DNA from: Conus ventricosus
Lineage: Eukaryota; Mollusca; Gastropoda; Neogastropoda; Conidae
Length of the DNA stretch: 64,000 nucleotides
NCBI GenBank assembly: GCA_018398815.1
Contig: CM031603.1
Coordinates: forward strand, 4,258,968-4,322,967
Direction: 5' to 3'
How positions within the stretch are numbered: the stretch's first letter is position 1; every line of letters starts with the position of its first letter. Positions 43,133 through 54,845 of the stretch are shown here, piece after piece. The notes beneath the pieces were generated by a model, which was given only the letters and a program-made list of their open reading frames with translations, was not told where the DNA came from and made no database searches. A program made the translations under genes and the position numbers.

Positions 43133-44132
43133 NNNNNNNNNNNNNNNNNNNNNNNNNNNNNNNNNNNNNNNNNNNNNNNNNNNNNNNNNNNNNNNNNNNN
43201 NNNNNNNNNNNNNNNNNNNNNNNNNNNNNNNNNNNNNNNNNNNNNNNNNNNNNNNNNNNNNNNNNNNNNNNNNNNNNNNNNNNNNNNNNNNNNNNNNNNN
43301 NNNNNNNNNNNNNNNNNNNNNNNNNNNNNNNNNNNNNNNNNNNNNNNNNNNNNNNNNNNNNNNNNNNNNNNNNNNNNNNNNNNNNNNNNNNNNNNNNNNN
43401 NNNNNNNNNNNNNNNNNNNNNNNNNNNNNNNNNNNNNNNNNNNNNNNNNNNNNNNNNNNNNNNNNNNNNNNNNNNNNNNNNNNNNNNNNNNNNNNNNNNN
43501 NNNNNNNNNNNNNNNNNNNNNNNNNNNNNNNNNNNNNNNNNNNNNNNNNNNNNNNNNNNNNNNNNNNNNNNNNNNNNNNNNNNNNNNNNNNNNNNNNNNN
43601 NNNNNNNNNNNNNNNNNNNNNNNNNNNNNNNNNNNNNNNNNNNNNNNNNNNNNNNNNNNNNNNNNNNNNNNNNNNNNNNNNNNNNNNNNNNNNNNNNNNN
43701 NNNNNNNNNNNNNNNNNNNNNNNNNNNNNNNNNNNNNNNNNNNNNNNNNNNNNNNNNNNNNNNNNNNNNNNNNNNNNNNNNNNNNNNNNNNNNNNNNNNN
43801 NNNNNNNNNNNNNNNNNNNNNNNNNNNNNNNNNNNNNNNNNNNNNNNNNNNNNNNNNNNNNNNNNNNNNNNNNNNNNNNNNNNNNNNNNNNNNNNNNNNN
43901 NNNNNNNNNNNNNNNNNNNNNNNNNNNNNNNNNNNNNNNNNNNNNNNNNNNNNNNNNNNNNNNNNNNNNNNNNNNNNNNNNNNNNNNNNNNNNNNNNNNN
44001 NNNNNNNNNNNNNNNNNNNNNNNNNNNNNNNNNNNNNNNNNNNNNNNNNNNNNNNNNNNNNNNNNNNNNNNNNNNNNNNNNNNNNNNNNNNNNNNNNNNN
44101 NNNNNNNNNNNNNNNNNNNNNNNNNNNNNNNN
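43133..44132. other. Assembly gap, exactly 1000 N
   Basis: A run of 1000 N, a conventional size for a gap of unknown length. The sequences on its two sides are the end and the start of the same duplicated block, so the true distance may be negative, meaning that the contigs overlap. Confidence 0.97.
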
Positions 44133-44540
44133 GATCAGTTGGTAGAGCGCCGGACTCGTGATTCTACGGTTGCGGGTTCGAATCTCGGTACAGGGGGATT
44201 TTTCCCTCGGAGTTAACATTGGTGCTGACTCCATTCCCCATACAGTCCTTCGAATGAGACTATAAACCGAGGCTCGTGTGTGAACGCACGCACAACATCT
44301 TGCACACACGTAAATCCCATCACCAACTTTCGGAAGAGAAAGCCAGTTTGGCCGTTGGTATGGATGACACGTTACACATAGCATGCACCTTCCCCGGAGA
44401 TGGAGTATGGCTGCCTTAATGGCCGGATAAAAAAAAACAACGGTCATACACACAAAACTCCACTGCCTGTCTATACAGGGAGTGTCCGCAGGAATATCAG
44501 CCTGCGTACGCAGAAAGAAAGAAAGAAAGAAAAATCAGAC
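44133..44540 (+). mobile_element. tRNA-derived SINE, copy 2 (5' end lost in the gap)
   Basis: A box TCAGTTGGTAGAGCGCC at 44,135-44,151 and a perfect B box GGTTCGAATC at 44,175-44,184, then GAGACTATAAACCGAGGC, the GGCTGCCTTAATGGCCGGAT body segment and a GAAA-repeat tail at 44,512-44,533. Only the first few bases of the head are missing. It is the better preserved of the two copies. Confidence 0.85.
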
Positions 44541-44925
44541 AGGTTCGACATGAGAGTAGTACTAACGTAACTCACTACCAACATTCACGACACTGTGACT
44601 CGAACTCTGTTGTTTCACTTTGGCGTTTTAGAGACACTGAAAGCCAGAAGAAAACGCTATTGGGGTCTGTTACGACAGAATTCCTCAGTCGACACAGTTT
44701 CTCATCCGAGTGAAAAAAATGCCTCGGAATTAATGTGCTTCTGACACGATTCGTCACCCGGAGGAGTATCCATGCAGAGTATATGGCCATGGGTGACATG
44801 GTTTCTCACTCGACACGATTCGTCACCCAAGGTATCCATGCAGAGTATATGCATGGTGACAGGTTTCTCCTCGACACGATTTCGTCACCCCACTCTTCGA
44901 TCAATTTTTCTGTTAAATGACTGTT

Positions 44926-44966
<41 letters not shown>

Positions 44967-45113
44967 GTTGCAACAATCCTGCAAGACTTTATCACCCAAC
45001 TGGGACAGTGCATCTCCCTCCGTCTTTTCTGGTCAATCTTTGGACTGGATGCTAGATGGAAAGGGAATATGTGAACAACAGAACGAGGTGGTGTTTGTAA
45101 ATAGAATAAGTAG

Positions 45114-45152
<39 letters not shown>

Positions 45153-46163
45153 AGAGATTAATTGACTACATTTTCGTTTTCTTTAAATGGGAAATAATAT
45201 CAGCATAAACCTGCAACATCACTGCATATAGGTGAAGGAATAAGAATGAATAATGAAAATCTTTTATCACCAGTTTCATGACGACATGAAGGAGGAGACA
45301 GAATGGGGGGAGGGGTGGGAGCTTTATTGAACACTTAAACAAAAAATCGTTGCACAGTTGGTTTATGGCAGACTTGTTGAAAAAAAAAAGCAAAAAAAAA
45401 AAAAGCAAACAATCCCGGACCTGGAAACTGTCACATCGGGTCTGTTGTCTTTGTGCAGAAAAGCCCCCCATTAGCATGTCCATTTTGGACCAGCCGGCCA
45501 ATTTTCTAATTCTGCCCTAAACCTGCCGCTACAGAGAGCCGGGCCACTCGAATTCTAAGTGATCTTTTCCGTCGTCTTTTGTGGTGAAGGTGGGCTGGAG
45601 GAGACATATGGAAAAGACATCGACAGACTGACTGAAGAGAGGAAGGGAGGGCGAGGAAAGACAGAGAGCCAGAGGAACACAAAGGGAGTCAGGATGGAAG
45701 GGTGAGGATGGAGGGAGGGGTAGGTGGAGATGAGGCAGCTGGGGGAGCGTAGGGGATAGAACAAGAAGGACTATGCTTGGGTATGTTCAGCTGCTATGTT
45801 CATCACAGTTCTCAACACGGCAGTAACACAGACGTACGGTGACATAGTGTCAGTTTCATGAAGGAGGCGTCACTGCGTGCGGACTAGTCCATACACGCTA
45901 CACCACATCTGCTAAGTTTTGAGACCACACTGCGCATGATTTGAAGCTGATGGATATATGAATCAACAACTAACATGAGAGAATTGAAGAAGAGGGTCTT
46001 GTGGCTACGACTCAGCAGATGTCTGACCTACGCATTGGCCTAACGCGCTGGTTAAACCTTGAGTGCCAACCTACCATTTAAAAAAAAATTATTATGTGTG
46101 TAGTGAATGTACACATGTGTGTGTATGGATTTGTGGGCACGGGTCCATGTGTGTGCGTGGGCG

Positions 46164-46165
<2 letters not shown>
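44541..46165. other. Shared flank in copy 2, no gene recognised
   Basis: Matches 28,200-29,905. Contains three copies of a repeat of about 60 bp with ACACGATTCGTCACCC and ATCCATGCAGAGTATATG (44,748-44,893; two copies in the other allele), a CT tract at 44,929-44,965, a GA tract at 45,115-45,149 and A-rich tracts near 45,380-45,405. Frames are not conserved between the copies. Confidence 0.6.
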
Positions 46166-46166
<1 letters not shown>

Positions 46167-46234
<68 letters not shown>

Positions 46235-46243
46235 GTGTGTGTG
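46167..46243. repeat. (TG)n microsatellite at the 3' end of an I-type element
   Basis: Nearly pure TG tract. On the minus strand it directly follows the element's terminal GGACATTAAACCGACGACAA, so the tract occupies the place of the element's simple-repeat tail. Confidence 0.92.
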
Positions 46244-46443
46244 TTGTCGTCGGTTTAATGTCCTTCCACTACAGTGATTCAGACAGTTTTTATGTGTGGG
46301 TGAATGAAGTATGTAAGTGATTGAGTGTATTAATATGTTAATGATAGAATATGACATCCTCATTCCCCCCCCCCCCCACCCCTCCACTCTATCCCTCTTC
46401 CATTTAATCAAAACAAAATTATGTAACTGAGTAGAGATAAGAT

Positions 46444-46700
46444 CTAAAGATAAAGGCCAACTGAACTACTTAACAAACATTTGCAAATTGACTCAAAAAC
46501 ACAAGAACTGTTTAAAATACTTGGTAAAGGTAAGGAAGTCGATCCACCAGTGTAACCATCAATACCCGAATTTGTAAAGAGTTCTCTTGCTCTTGGGCAT
46601 TGAATTAGTAAATGACTGACACTTAAGGTTTCCCCACACATACATTTAACGTTATGACAATATTTTGTTTTCAATGCGTTCAAACGAAATCTATGGATTA
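46444..46700 (-). pseudogene. C-terminal zinc-knuckle region of the first I-type element
   Basis: On the minus strand, K-C-M-C-G-E-T-L-S-V-S-H-L-L-I-Q-C-P gives a C-x-C-x8-H-x4-C cluster, the C-terminal nucleic-acid-binding knuckle found after RNase H in I- and Jockey-group proteins. It terminates about 80 codons later with a stop at 46,444. The copy 1 version near 30,380-30,440 has frame breaks. Confidence 0.8.
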
Positions 46701-46799
46701 AGCTTTCAATCTCCCTAGACGAGAAAGGACTGTTTTGTACGTTTTCCCCTTGTACCCATCACTAAACTTTACACAGTTGTGATAATATTGGACGTCTGA

Positions 46800-47300
46800 G
46801 TTCATCAGTAATGTTTTAACTTTTTCTCTTGACGTTGAATTTATAATTGAAAAACATTCTTTCAAATCTAAAGGAATGTTAAGTGGTATTGCGTAATTGA
46901 CATTTTGAGCTGCTTTTCTTGCTAGTTGATCTACGCGCTCGTTGGGTACAATACCACAATGAGAGGGGATCCAACAAAAGTAACAGTAATGCCTTTCAAG
47001 GATAAAAGATGAATGAGATGATGAATTTCTAGTACCATATTAAGACGAATTGAAGGACATGCATACTTATTCGAGTGGATTGCTGCTTTCGAATCAACAC
47101 CTATCATAATTTGGGAATTATTTATTGGAAAATTTAGGATGGAATCTAACGACTTAAGTATAGCAATTAATTCGGCACTAAATATCGATAACTGTTTACC
47201 AAGATAGAAGAGCTTTTCTGTTTTGAAACTAGGGATTATGAAGGCTGCTCCCGTGTTATCATTATCTAGCACTGAGCCATCTGTAAAAATTTTCAAATGG
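46800..47300 (-). pseudogene. RNase H domain of the first I-type element
   Basis: K-I-F-T-D-G-S-V-L-D-N-D-N-T-G-A-A begins at about 47,296 and supplies the first catalytic Asp. F-S-A-E-L-I-A-I-L-K-S-L supplies the Glu and G-V-D-S-K-A-A the second Asp. A frame change then interrupts the P-S-H-C-G-I block (about 46,957-46,975); the rest, N-E-R-V-D-Q-L-A-R-K-A-A, is readable in another frame at about 46,915-46,950. In copy 1 the W-I-P-S-H-C-G-I block is continuous, so the break here may be a one-base read error (CAAAAG here, CAAAAAG there). It would remove template RNA during insertion. Confidence 0.88.
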
Positions 47301-47340
47301 TGATTGTAGTTACTTTCTAAATGAGCGTAAACAGATGTTC

Positions 47341-47925
47341 TTAAGGTATGTGGACAATCTTTTTTGATACATCTGTATAATCTATATCAAAGGAGGGTTT
47401 ACTTTGTTCCCATTTTGGAATAGGTGAATATGTGGGCTTTTGGGCAATGTTGTTTTTATCTATTTTAGTATCCTTTAGAAGATCGGAGGAAAACGGGTAA
47501 ATAGACCTAGTTGATAATATATTTTGGGCACGTTTTCCGAAATCCTCCTCTGATTTTAAACATACTTCTTCTGAGCTAAAATTGTTTTGTGAGAAGCTCT
47601 TTAAGATACATTTTGAAGTAGAAGCTTTCCGAAGTTCTGCAAGAGGTAAGATTCCTACTTTATTATATGTCCCTAAGTTAGATGTATGTGTGGGAACCCC
47701 AAGGGCAATTTTATAAGCTTTGCAATCAGTACTCTGAAGTTTATTTAACAGGTACTGAGGAGCATTAAAGAATACTTCCTGAGCATAAGTTAGTCTTGAG
47801 CGTATAAGGGCAGTTGCAAAGATGGATAATAATTTCGAATCCTGTCCCCAAGGTTGTTTGCTAATTATTTTTAGGAAATTCAAGCTCTTTCTTGCTTTGT
47901 TTAAAATATATTCAATATGAGCGTT
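47341..47925 (-). pseudogene. Reverse transcriptase thumb region of the first I-type element
   Basis: A minus-strand frame of about 190 codons reads L-N-F-L-K-I-I-S-K-Q-P-W-G near its start, R-S-R-L-T-Y-A-Q-E-V-F-F, L-Q-S-T-D-C-K-A-Y-K-I-A-L-G-V-P and L-P-L-A-E-L-R-K. These blocks follow the palm in I- and Jockey-like reverse transcriptases. A preceding block, W-N-A-H-I-E-Y-I-L-N-K-A-R-K, lies just upstream at about 47,885-47,927. The palm and endonuclease are absent. This segment is missing from copy 1 because of the 4.7-kb deletion. The open frame suggests a fairly recent insertion, though the protein is incomplete. Confidence 0.85.
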
Positions 47926-47931
47926 CCAATA

Positions 47932-48199
<268 letters not shown>

Positions 48200-48389
48200 T
48201 TTGTTTGTTTGTTTGTTTAGTTTTACGTCTTTTCACATGGCGTATTTTTAGACGATTATGATATTTGTAAATGATATACATCAAGATGACATTGATATTA
48301 TTATACAAATGAAAACATAATTAAAAATAAAGCTTAAATCACTGGACATGAACAACATAAACAATGTTTGCTTAAAAAATACTGAAATA

Positions 48390-48720
48390 TCATACTAATG
48401 TACCGATAGGACTGCGAAGTAAATATTTTGATACATTAGCCAAAAATAATTGATTTGAAATTAGAGTCTTAAAATCATCAACTGTAGGAATATCTGGTAA
48501 CTGAAAATTTGGTAAGTACTGCTGCATAGTGGGACAATTAAATAGTACATGAAATGTCAAAAGTTTTTTCTCCACATATGCATTTTGCAGTATCAACAAT
48601 TTACATTTTAATGAATTATATTTAAGTCTAAAACACAAACTGGAAATTTCCCTCGGAAAAACATTCAACAAAGACATGCTGTAAGAGGTGTGCCGATTTA
48701 CATTATAACCCCACACGGGC
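48390..48720 (-). pseudogene. C-terminal zinc-knuckle region of the second I-type element
   Basis: K-C-I-C-G-E-K in one frame and T-F-H-V-L-F-N-C-P in the next (about 48,530-48,590) together form the C-x-C..H-x4-C cluster; a one-base change in a run of Ts separates them. The protein ends near 48,390. Confidence 0.75.
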
Positions 48721-48749
48721 TTTGGTGTCTTTTTCTAAAAGATTATAGC

Positions 48750-49240
48750 ATTCCTTTACAGACAAAGGAATATGAACGTTTTCACAACGAATTCTTTGTC
48801 CTGCACCTCCTCTAGCTACTCTGTCTGCCTATTCATTTCCATAAATACCACAATGTGATGGAACCCAAGTAAATGTTACACTGGAACCCTTTTGAATTAG
48901 AAAATGTATGAGATGATTAATTTCAATTACTAGGTCACATCTGTCTCTAGACTTCATGGATTTCAGTGTAAATAAGACAGACTTAGAGTCAACACAAAAA
49001 AGTATTGGAAATATAACCATAGGAAGATTAACAATGTATCGCAGAGCCATGAGAATGGCTACCAGTTCTGCGGTGAAAACAGAATGATCTGCACCAATAT
49101 GAAAACGATTTTTCTTTCTTTAGTCCAGGTATTACAAACCCAGCACCCGCCACATTAGTGTCAATAAGAGAATCATCGGTATATACCTTCAAATGGTTAG
49201 AATAATTTGAATGAACACGAGATCGAAAAGAAAAAGCAAG
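48750..49240 (-). pseudogene. RNase H of the second I-type element
   Basis: Minus strand: an A-E-L-V-A-I-L-M-A-L-R block at about 49,020-49,070, F-C-V-D-S-K-S-V-L (about 48,970-49,000), F-T-W-V-P-S-H-C-G-I-Y-G-N-E (about 48,830-48,875), then a TAG stop in place of a lysine or similar codon, and A-D-R-V-A-R-G-G. The D-E-D core and the P-S-H-C-G-I block match the first I-type element. The stop and a preceding frame change make it nonfunctional as read. Confidence 0.85.
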
Positions 49241-49249
49241 TAGGTGAGG

Positions 49250-50880
49250 GTTATCACTCTTTTTTTAGATCGTCATTGGAAAGGTCAAAATCTGCTCTGT
49301 TCAGTTCCCATGGAGGAATTGGAGACGTAATCGAACGCTTACCTATATCTTTAGTTTTCAGATCTAATCTACTGTGAATATCTGAAGTATAAGTGGCTAT
49401 TGTTGTCAAAGATTTTATGGCCCTTGCTCTTTTTGGAAATTGAAGATCTGATCTAAGTACATTTTCATTCACGTTGACATTTTCAACAGCACTGCTTCTT
49501 ATAATGTACTTAGCTGAAGACAGTTCTCGATAATTGTTCAAAGGTAGAACACCAACATCCCCATACGTAGCAATAGTCGGAGTGTGGACAGGAACTCCCA
49601 AAGCTAATTTGTATGCCTTAGAGTCAATACTTTGTAATTTCTTCACAAGATATTTAGGAGCAGAAAAATAAACTTCTTGACCGTAAGTCAGCTTTGATCT
49701 AACCAAAGATGTTGCAAGAAGAGTCAAACTTTTTGTTTCTTTACCCCAATTTTGTCTGCTTATAATTTTAAGCAAATGTAAGCTTTTTGAGCTTTTGATA
49801 GACTGTTTTCAATGTGAAATTTCCATGATAATTTCGATGTAAAATAGACACCTAAGAATTTTGTGATGTCTTTGAATTGTAGCTCAGCTCCGTCGATAAA
49901 GAAACTAGGTAATCTTCTGGAGGGTCACCAGCACTAAATACCATCATGTGAGTTTTTTCAACAGATAAAGATAAACCATTCTCTGTCAAGAAAGCACTTA
50001 TCTTATCTAATTCAGACTGATAACAGATCTGAATTTGTTTCAGTTTTCTGTTTGAAATACACTTCAATTTTGCATCCAACCAAATACAAATGTCATCAGC
50101 ATATTGAACTATCTTGACATTTTTTGATATCTTCTTAGAAAGATCTGATATCATAATACTGAAAAGATAAGGAGCAATGATGGATCCTTGAGGAACTCCC
50201 ATGTGTAAATCTCTCTGGGAAGAATACGCATTTTCAACTCTTGTTTCAATAGTTCCACAGGAAAGAAAATCTTTTACAAACGAAAACATTCTCCCACAAA
50301 TACCTGCTCTTTTCAGTTTTGAGCGTGCCACACTTGATCGTAGGCTCGTTTAATGTCAAAAAATGTTGCCAGCACGTTTTGCCTACGAGCAAATTGGCGT
50401 TTTATATTGGTAGATAACTTCACCAAGTGATCCGTTGTAGATCTTCCCGACCTAAAACCAGCTTGATGGACTGGAATAACATTGTTTTTATCACAATAGT
50501 GAATTAGGCGAGCAGTTACTATCTTCTCCATTAACTTACATGTGTGTGAAGTAAGAGAGATTGGCCTGTAACTGTTGACAGGGTTTGCCATTTTTAAGTA
50601 TGGGAACTATAATTGAATGTTTCCACACGGCTGGTAATTTACCTTCACTCCAGCATGTTTCCATTATTTTATGAAGATACTGCACCCAATTATCTGGTAA
50701 ATGTTTCAGCATTTCATTGGAAATTTCATCACGGCCAACAGCTGTTCTTTTATTACTCGATGTTGAGATTCCTTCTTTTAGTTCCAAAAACGTAATAGGA
50801 GAGTTGAAGTATAAGTTATCGTTAGATTCTGGATCTTTAATTTCTAGTTTAGCTTCCTGGTCCTGTCTGTATGTCTTACA
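49250..50880 (-). pseudogene. Reverse transcriptase of the second I-type element
   Basis: Conserved blocks in order on the minus strand: A-V-G-R-D-E-I-S-N-E-M-L (about 50,712-50,750; usual G-x-D-x-I), W-K-H-S-I-I-V-P-I-L-K-N-G-K-P, N-S-Y-R-P-I-S-L-T-S, H-Q-A-G-F-R-S-G-R-S-T-T-D, F-F-D-I-K-R-A-Y-D-Q-V-W-H with the first catalytic Asp (about 50,330-50,370), G-V-P-Q-G-S-I-I-A-P-Y-L-F (50,165-50,205), and the catalytic Y-A-D-D at 50,092-50,103. The thumb at 49,254-49,775 has R-S-K-L-T-Y-G-Q-E-V-Y-F. All catalytic residues are present. Frames change near 50,585, 50,325 and 49,860, each explainable by one-base indels. It would copy element RNA at the nicked target. Confidence 0.92.
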
Positions 50881-50890
50881 TTTTCTTGAA

Positions 50891-50981
<91 letters not shown>

Positions 50982-51046
50982 ATGCATGTATGTGCGCGTG
51001 TGTGTGCGTGTGCAGAAGTGCTGGTGCAGAAGTGCGTGTGCATGTG

Positions 51047-51099
<53 letters not shown>

Positions 51100-51105
51100 G
51101 CGCGC

Positions 51106-51176
<71 letters not shown>

Positions 51177-51590
51177 CTGTGAGTTTGTGTGAGCACACAC
51201 ACGTATCTGCATATAGATGTGTACATATATCTGTGCATATGTATGTCTTTGTAAATCTCTCTCTTTTCTCTCCCCATCTGTCTGTACCTCACCTGGTAAT
51301 GGTAGATTACAGATGAATCTCGTTCTGCAGTTCCAAACAACCTGTCTGGTCAGGTGTCCCCAAGTCATCTCCTTTATATACCTTATTTTTCCTTCCTGCG
51401 CTCTTCCTGAGTACGATTCAACCAATAATCACCCTACGTCTATAGCCACCAGCGACACCGATCACACTGGTCAGGCCATGTAAACTGCCTTTCTTTTACC
51501 CTTTCCTTTTCCTACCTAGGAAATGGTTTATTTCAAATAAGGGCGTACGCGACGGAACGTCACATGTCGCCAAGTGAGGCTATGTCACAT
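50880..51590. repeat. (TG)n/(TGCG)n microsatellite and foreign segment inside the I-type element
   Basis: TG tract at 50,894-50,980, a mixed stretch, a TGCG tract at 51,058-51,105 and TG again to about 51,173, then about 400 bases without transposon homology. This replaces the end of the endonuclease and the linker to reverse transcriptase, about 150 codons. It may be an inserted sequence or an expansion that overwrote the element. Confidence 0.75.
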
Positions 51591-52190
51591 GACAGTTGGG
51601 GATGATGACGTCAGTGCACTAAGAAGTACTTTATCCAAGATCACTTCCAGTGCAATTCCTTAAGGATTTGTACCTTGTTGATCCCACAATTTTGAGCGTG
51701 CATTAAGATCTCCAAATAGTATAACAGAGTCCCTAAATTCATGTTCTATTTCCTCCAGAAAGGTCCAATCCGTTTTTGATGTGTAGGTACCTGGATGTGT
51801 GTATGCATTGATGACTACAAGGCTTTTCTGATTACCATCCGGTCTGTCTAGCCTCACACCCATTAGTTCACGTGTGCTGCTACACCATGTTTCCAAGTCT
51901 ATCCTGGACAGTTTGTTTTTCCAAGTTGTTTTTTTTTATTATCATACCTAGTCCTCGTCCATCATGCTTTTGAAATATTATGAAGTCATCTAATTGTAAT
52001 GGTCTGTGGGCGGCACTTCTAATTTCTTGTAGACACAGAACATCAAAGTCATATGCTAGGTTTTCAATTGCTGAGATCCTCTTTCTGGCACTGCAGCAGT
52101 TCTATGTACAAATCCTGAAATATTTCTTGGATAGTCTTTCAGCTTTTGTTGCATTCCTACCTAGCTTTCTTCTTCTCCCACCTCTTTTGC
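51590..52190 (-). pseudogene. Endonuclease of the second I-type element
   Basis: Starting at about 52,190 the minus strand reads a Gly/Arg/Lys-rich leader, then K-Y-F-R-I-C-T followed by a stop where Trp is expected before N-C, then A-Y-D-F-D-V-L-C-L-Q-E-I-R (catalytic Glu, about 52,015-52,055), H-D-G-R-G-L-G-M, V-V-I-N-A-Y-T-H-P, D-S-V-I-L-F-G-D-L-N-A-R-S and W-D-Q-Q-G (51,660-51,720). These are the QEI/T, NAY and GDLN blocks of apurinic-type endonucleases of non-LTR elements. The frame continues G-I-A-L-E-V-I-L after a stop near 51,660 and S-P-T-V-M, then fades before the terminal S-D-H block. Enzyme role: nick the target DNA to prime copying. Confidence 0.85.
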
Positions 52191-52215
52191 TACGCCGACT
52201 ATTATTTTGAGGGAT

Positions 52216-53540
52216 CCAGTTCTAAGTCCCAAAGCCTGTACCCACGAAGATCCCAGAGGTGCAAGCATGACAAAGTATTTTGAGAACCCCTATGAAGGTA
52301 TCACTAGTGTTGAAGGGTCATAAGCGGTCGCCCTGACAGAGCCTTGTATCAGGGAAGGGCAATGGATACATGTAGGGAACGCCTGCACATATGAAGTCCG
52401 TCAGCCTGGTGTCGCACGAGGGCCAGACTGCATAGGTTCGAGACTGTTCAACCCAACTGCCATTCATTCCCTGGGTACTGTATGAAGGCCTTGTGATTGG
52501 GGAAGTCGACTCCAAGATCAAAAAGGAGGTGACAACAAGGGGGTGGGGTGGGGGTGGGGGGACAGATGGGAACATAATAGTGAAAAGTTTGCATCATTAA
52601 GTTGTTATCTGTGTTTGTGTTTGCTTCTTTTGTTGTTGTTAGAGACAATGTTTTAAAACCATTATGTGAAACAAGCCGGGCAAATAAAGACAAAGGAACT
52701 TTGTGATTTTGTTGTGTAAAGCTCTCTGTGAGACAAGCCGGGCAAATAGAGACAAAGGAGCTTTGAGATGATTTGGTCTAAGCTATCTGTGCAAAAAACA
52801 AACAAACGGTAGGCTAAACAAAGACAACGAACATGCCAAAAATTCAAATTGCATACCTGTCTCCCATTTCTTTGTGTGATTTTCTTCAAACCAGTCTACG
52901 CAGACTAGCAGGCTAGCTGATAACAACATATTCTGATCCAACTTGTGATCAACAAGTCGAATGTGGCTATTATTCCTGTGGCAAGCTCTAGGCAGAAAGG
53001 CCAGTGACACAGACAGACGACTAATTAGGGAGACAGACAGACAGACAATGGGTAGTTCCTTTGTTTTCCTACACCAGCCTCTTGCTGGGAAGATGTGGAT
53101 GTGTGTAACTGAACGTGTCTAATTATGTCCGTGATTAGAGCAAGTGCACAGCTCTCCTTACGATCCAGGGGGAGGAGGGACGCCGATGTTTTCTTCACTG
53201 CAACAATAAACAGTGTAAACACTGTATGGATGCCAATTATTTTGGGTTCATGTCAATCGACAGTAAGCTAGCTAGTTCATCACAGTCAGGCTGTCACCTT
53301 TTTTTTTCTTCTGATGGCAACAAGCCCCTAAGCTACATACTGTCTGTTTGTAATTAAGTCTGAGAATTATGGCAAACACATGAGCAGGTGCAGCAGGGCC
53401 AGTTTACCAGTATTCTAAATGAACTCCGTCCATTCTGAGAACCAAAACTACATTCCTTTTGTATTTTCTAAATGGTTCACGCGTTTGTAAACTTGTTAGA
53501 TTTTGTTATACTATCTTTCCCGTTCTGTTTATTGTTATCT
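52216..53540. other. Shared spacer in copy 2, no gene recognised
   Basis: Matches 31,291-32,745. Contains the minisatellite at 52,665-52,795 and the 58-bp block near 53,109-53,165. It could include the 5' untranslated region or first reading frame of the I-type element, but I see no motif. Confidence 0.5.
52665..52795. repeat. Minisatellite, 61-bp unit, two copies
   Basis: Two units with ACAAGCCGGGCAAATA-AGACAAAGGA. The other copy has three long units and three additional 22-bp units (31,745-31,995). Confidence 0.8.
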
Positions 53541-53559
53541 TTATCATTAAGTTATTGCT

Positions 53560-53720
53560 GCTGCTGCTGCTGCTGCTGCTTTGTTTCTTTTCTTAGATCT
53601 TATCTAATTTTAACATTTTCTGTGTTGTTGTTATTGCCGTTGTTGTTATTACTATCATCATCATCATCATCATCATCATCTTCATCATCTTTCATTATTA
53701 TATTATTATTATTATTATTA

Positions 53721-53800
<80 letters not shown>

Positions 53801-53831
53801 CATTGCTATTATTATCATTACAATCATCATT

Positions 53832-53892
<61 letters not shown>

Positions 53893-54010
53893 CCATCATT
53901 AGTAGTGTTAGTTTTAGTGTTAATATTGTTATTGATATTATTACTATTATTATCATCACTATTATGATTTATTATTGTTGTTGTTGTTATTATTATTATT
54001 ATTATTATTA

Positions 54011-54050
<40 letters not shown>

Positions 54051-54150
54051 TGCCATCATAATCTAACTATTCTTATTCTTCAGTCCTTCCTTCTCGTCCT
54101 CTATCATTATCATTATTGCTACTACTTTTACGATTCTCTCTTTTGGTCGC

Positions 54151-54183
<33 letters not shown>
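53560..54183. repeat. Trinucleotide repeat complex (TGC)n, (TCA)n, (TTA)n, (GAT)n, copy 2
   Basis: TGC tract at 53,559-53,581, TCA tracts at 53,655-53,690 and 53,836-53,893, TTA tracts at 53,695-53,800 and 53,985-54,050, and a pure GAT tract at 54,150-54,183. The TTA block is longer than in copy 1 at its left end, while the GAT block is shorter and lacks the following 720 bases. Confidence 0.93.
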
Positions 54184-54185
<2 letters not shown>

Positions 54186-54375
54186 ATACGGCAGAGGAGA
54201 GGGGGGGGGGGGGGCAGAAAAATCAGTTATACTTAGAAGTGCTCAGCTGCCATTTGTCTTCATAGCTGTCATTCTGGCAGTGAAACAGGCGTGCAGACAC
54301 ACTGACAGAGGTTTAGTCAGAGAGCTGAGCAGAGAATGGAAAACTCCTGTTCAGTCACAGCTTGCGTGGTTTGAA

Positions 54376-54380
54376 GAGGA
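54376..54380. other. Empty insertion site of the Gypsy element
   Basis: TTTGAAGAGGAGAATACGTG spans the site where copy 1 carries GAGGA, the 7.76-kb element and GAGGA again. A single GAGGA here shows the pre-insertion state. Confidence 0.93.
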
Positions 54381-54424
54381 GAATACGTGTGACTGAACGT
54401 TACTCTTTCTCTCATTCTCCCATT

Positions 54425-54845
54425 CTTCAGAGAGAACTACGAGGTCGTTATAGTGACAGTTTGGAATACACGATCGTCGTTACTCCCACCATAAAGGCAG
54501 CCACATTTCAAGTTCGGACATGAGTCCTCAACTCGATGCCAGTGTACACGTTTTCTCTCTCTTTACAATCCATTATTTGTCTGGTTTTCCCCCCAGTTAT
54601 TCTACCAATCGCCGTGGCATGCTTTATACTCCAAAAGATGAACGGGATTTAATGCGCATGGAATTGTTTTTCTACCCATGCTTTCCGTACATCAGCTAGG
54701 TTTAAACCCTCATTGGAAGGACTGGAAGTGGAGCGAAGTCTGCATAGACGATAACTTTGAAGAGAACATGTCCTGCACGCAGGCTGCCTCGAACCACAAC
54801 CCTTTAAACAGTAGTCGGACGCCATACCCACTCAGCCGATGACTG
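54425..54845 (-). mobile_element. tRNA-derived SINE, minus strand, copy 2
   Basis: Minus strand: GGCTGAGTGGGTATGGC (54,821-54,837) as A box and GTTGTGGTTCGAGGC (54,785-54,799) as B box, about 32 bases apart as in tRNAs. The body continues to about 54,425 and includes GTGGCTGCCTTTATGGTGGG (about 54,489-54,508) followed by AGTAACGACGATCGT, related to the ending of the SINE at 44,133. Confidence 0.7.

Larger units (their letters stand above)
46244..47930 (-). mobile_element. I-group non-LTR retrotransposon, 5'-truncated, copy 2
   Basis: On the minus strand, from 47,930 down: reverse transcriptase thumb, RNase H, C-terminal zinc knuckle and a 3' untranslated region ending in GGACATTAAACCGACGACAA plus (CA)n. 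The 5' end is cut at the TG/TGCG microsatellite of 47,936-48,195, which in turn is the tail of the second I-type element. The two elements are related but not the same family. Confidence 0.85.

Noticed and set aside
44133..44215. Functional tRNA gene at 44,133 (and at 27,776)
   Set aside because: A and B boxes are present, but there is no matching acceptor stem or clear anticodon arm, and the sequence continues into a SINE body with a GAAA tail.
42972..44453. Apparent 350-490-codon open frames across 43,000-44,450
   Set aside because: They consist almost entirely of unknown residues from the 1000-N gap.
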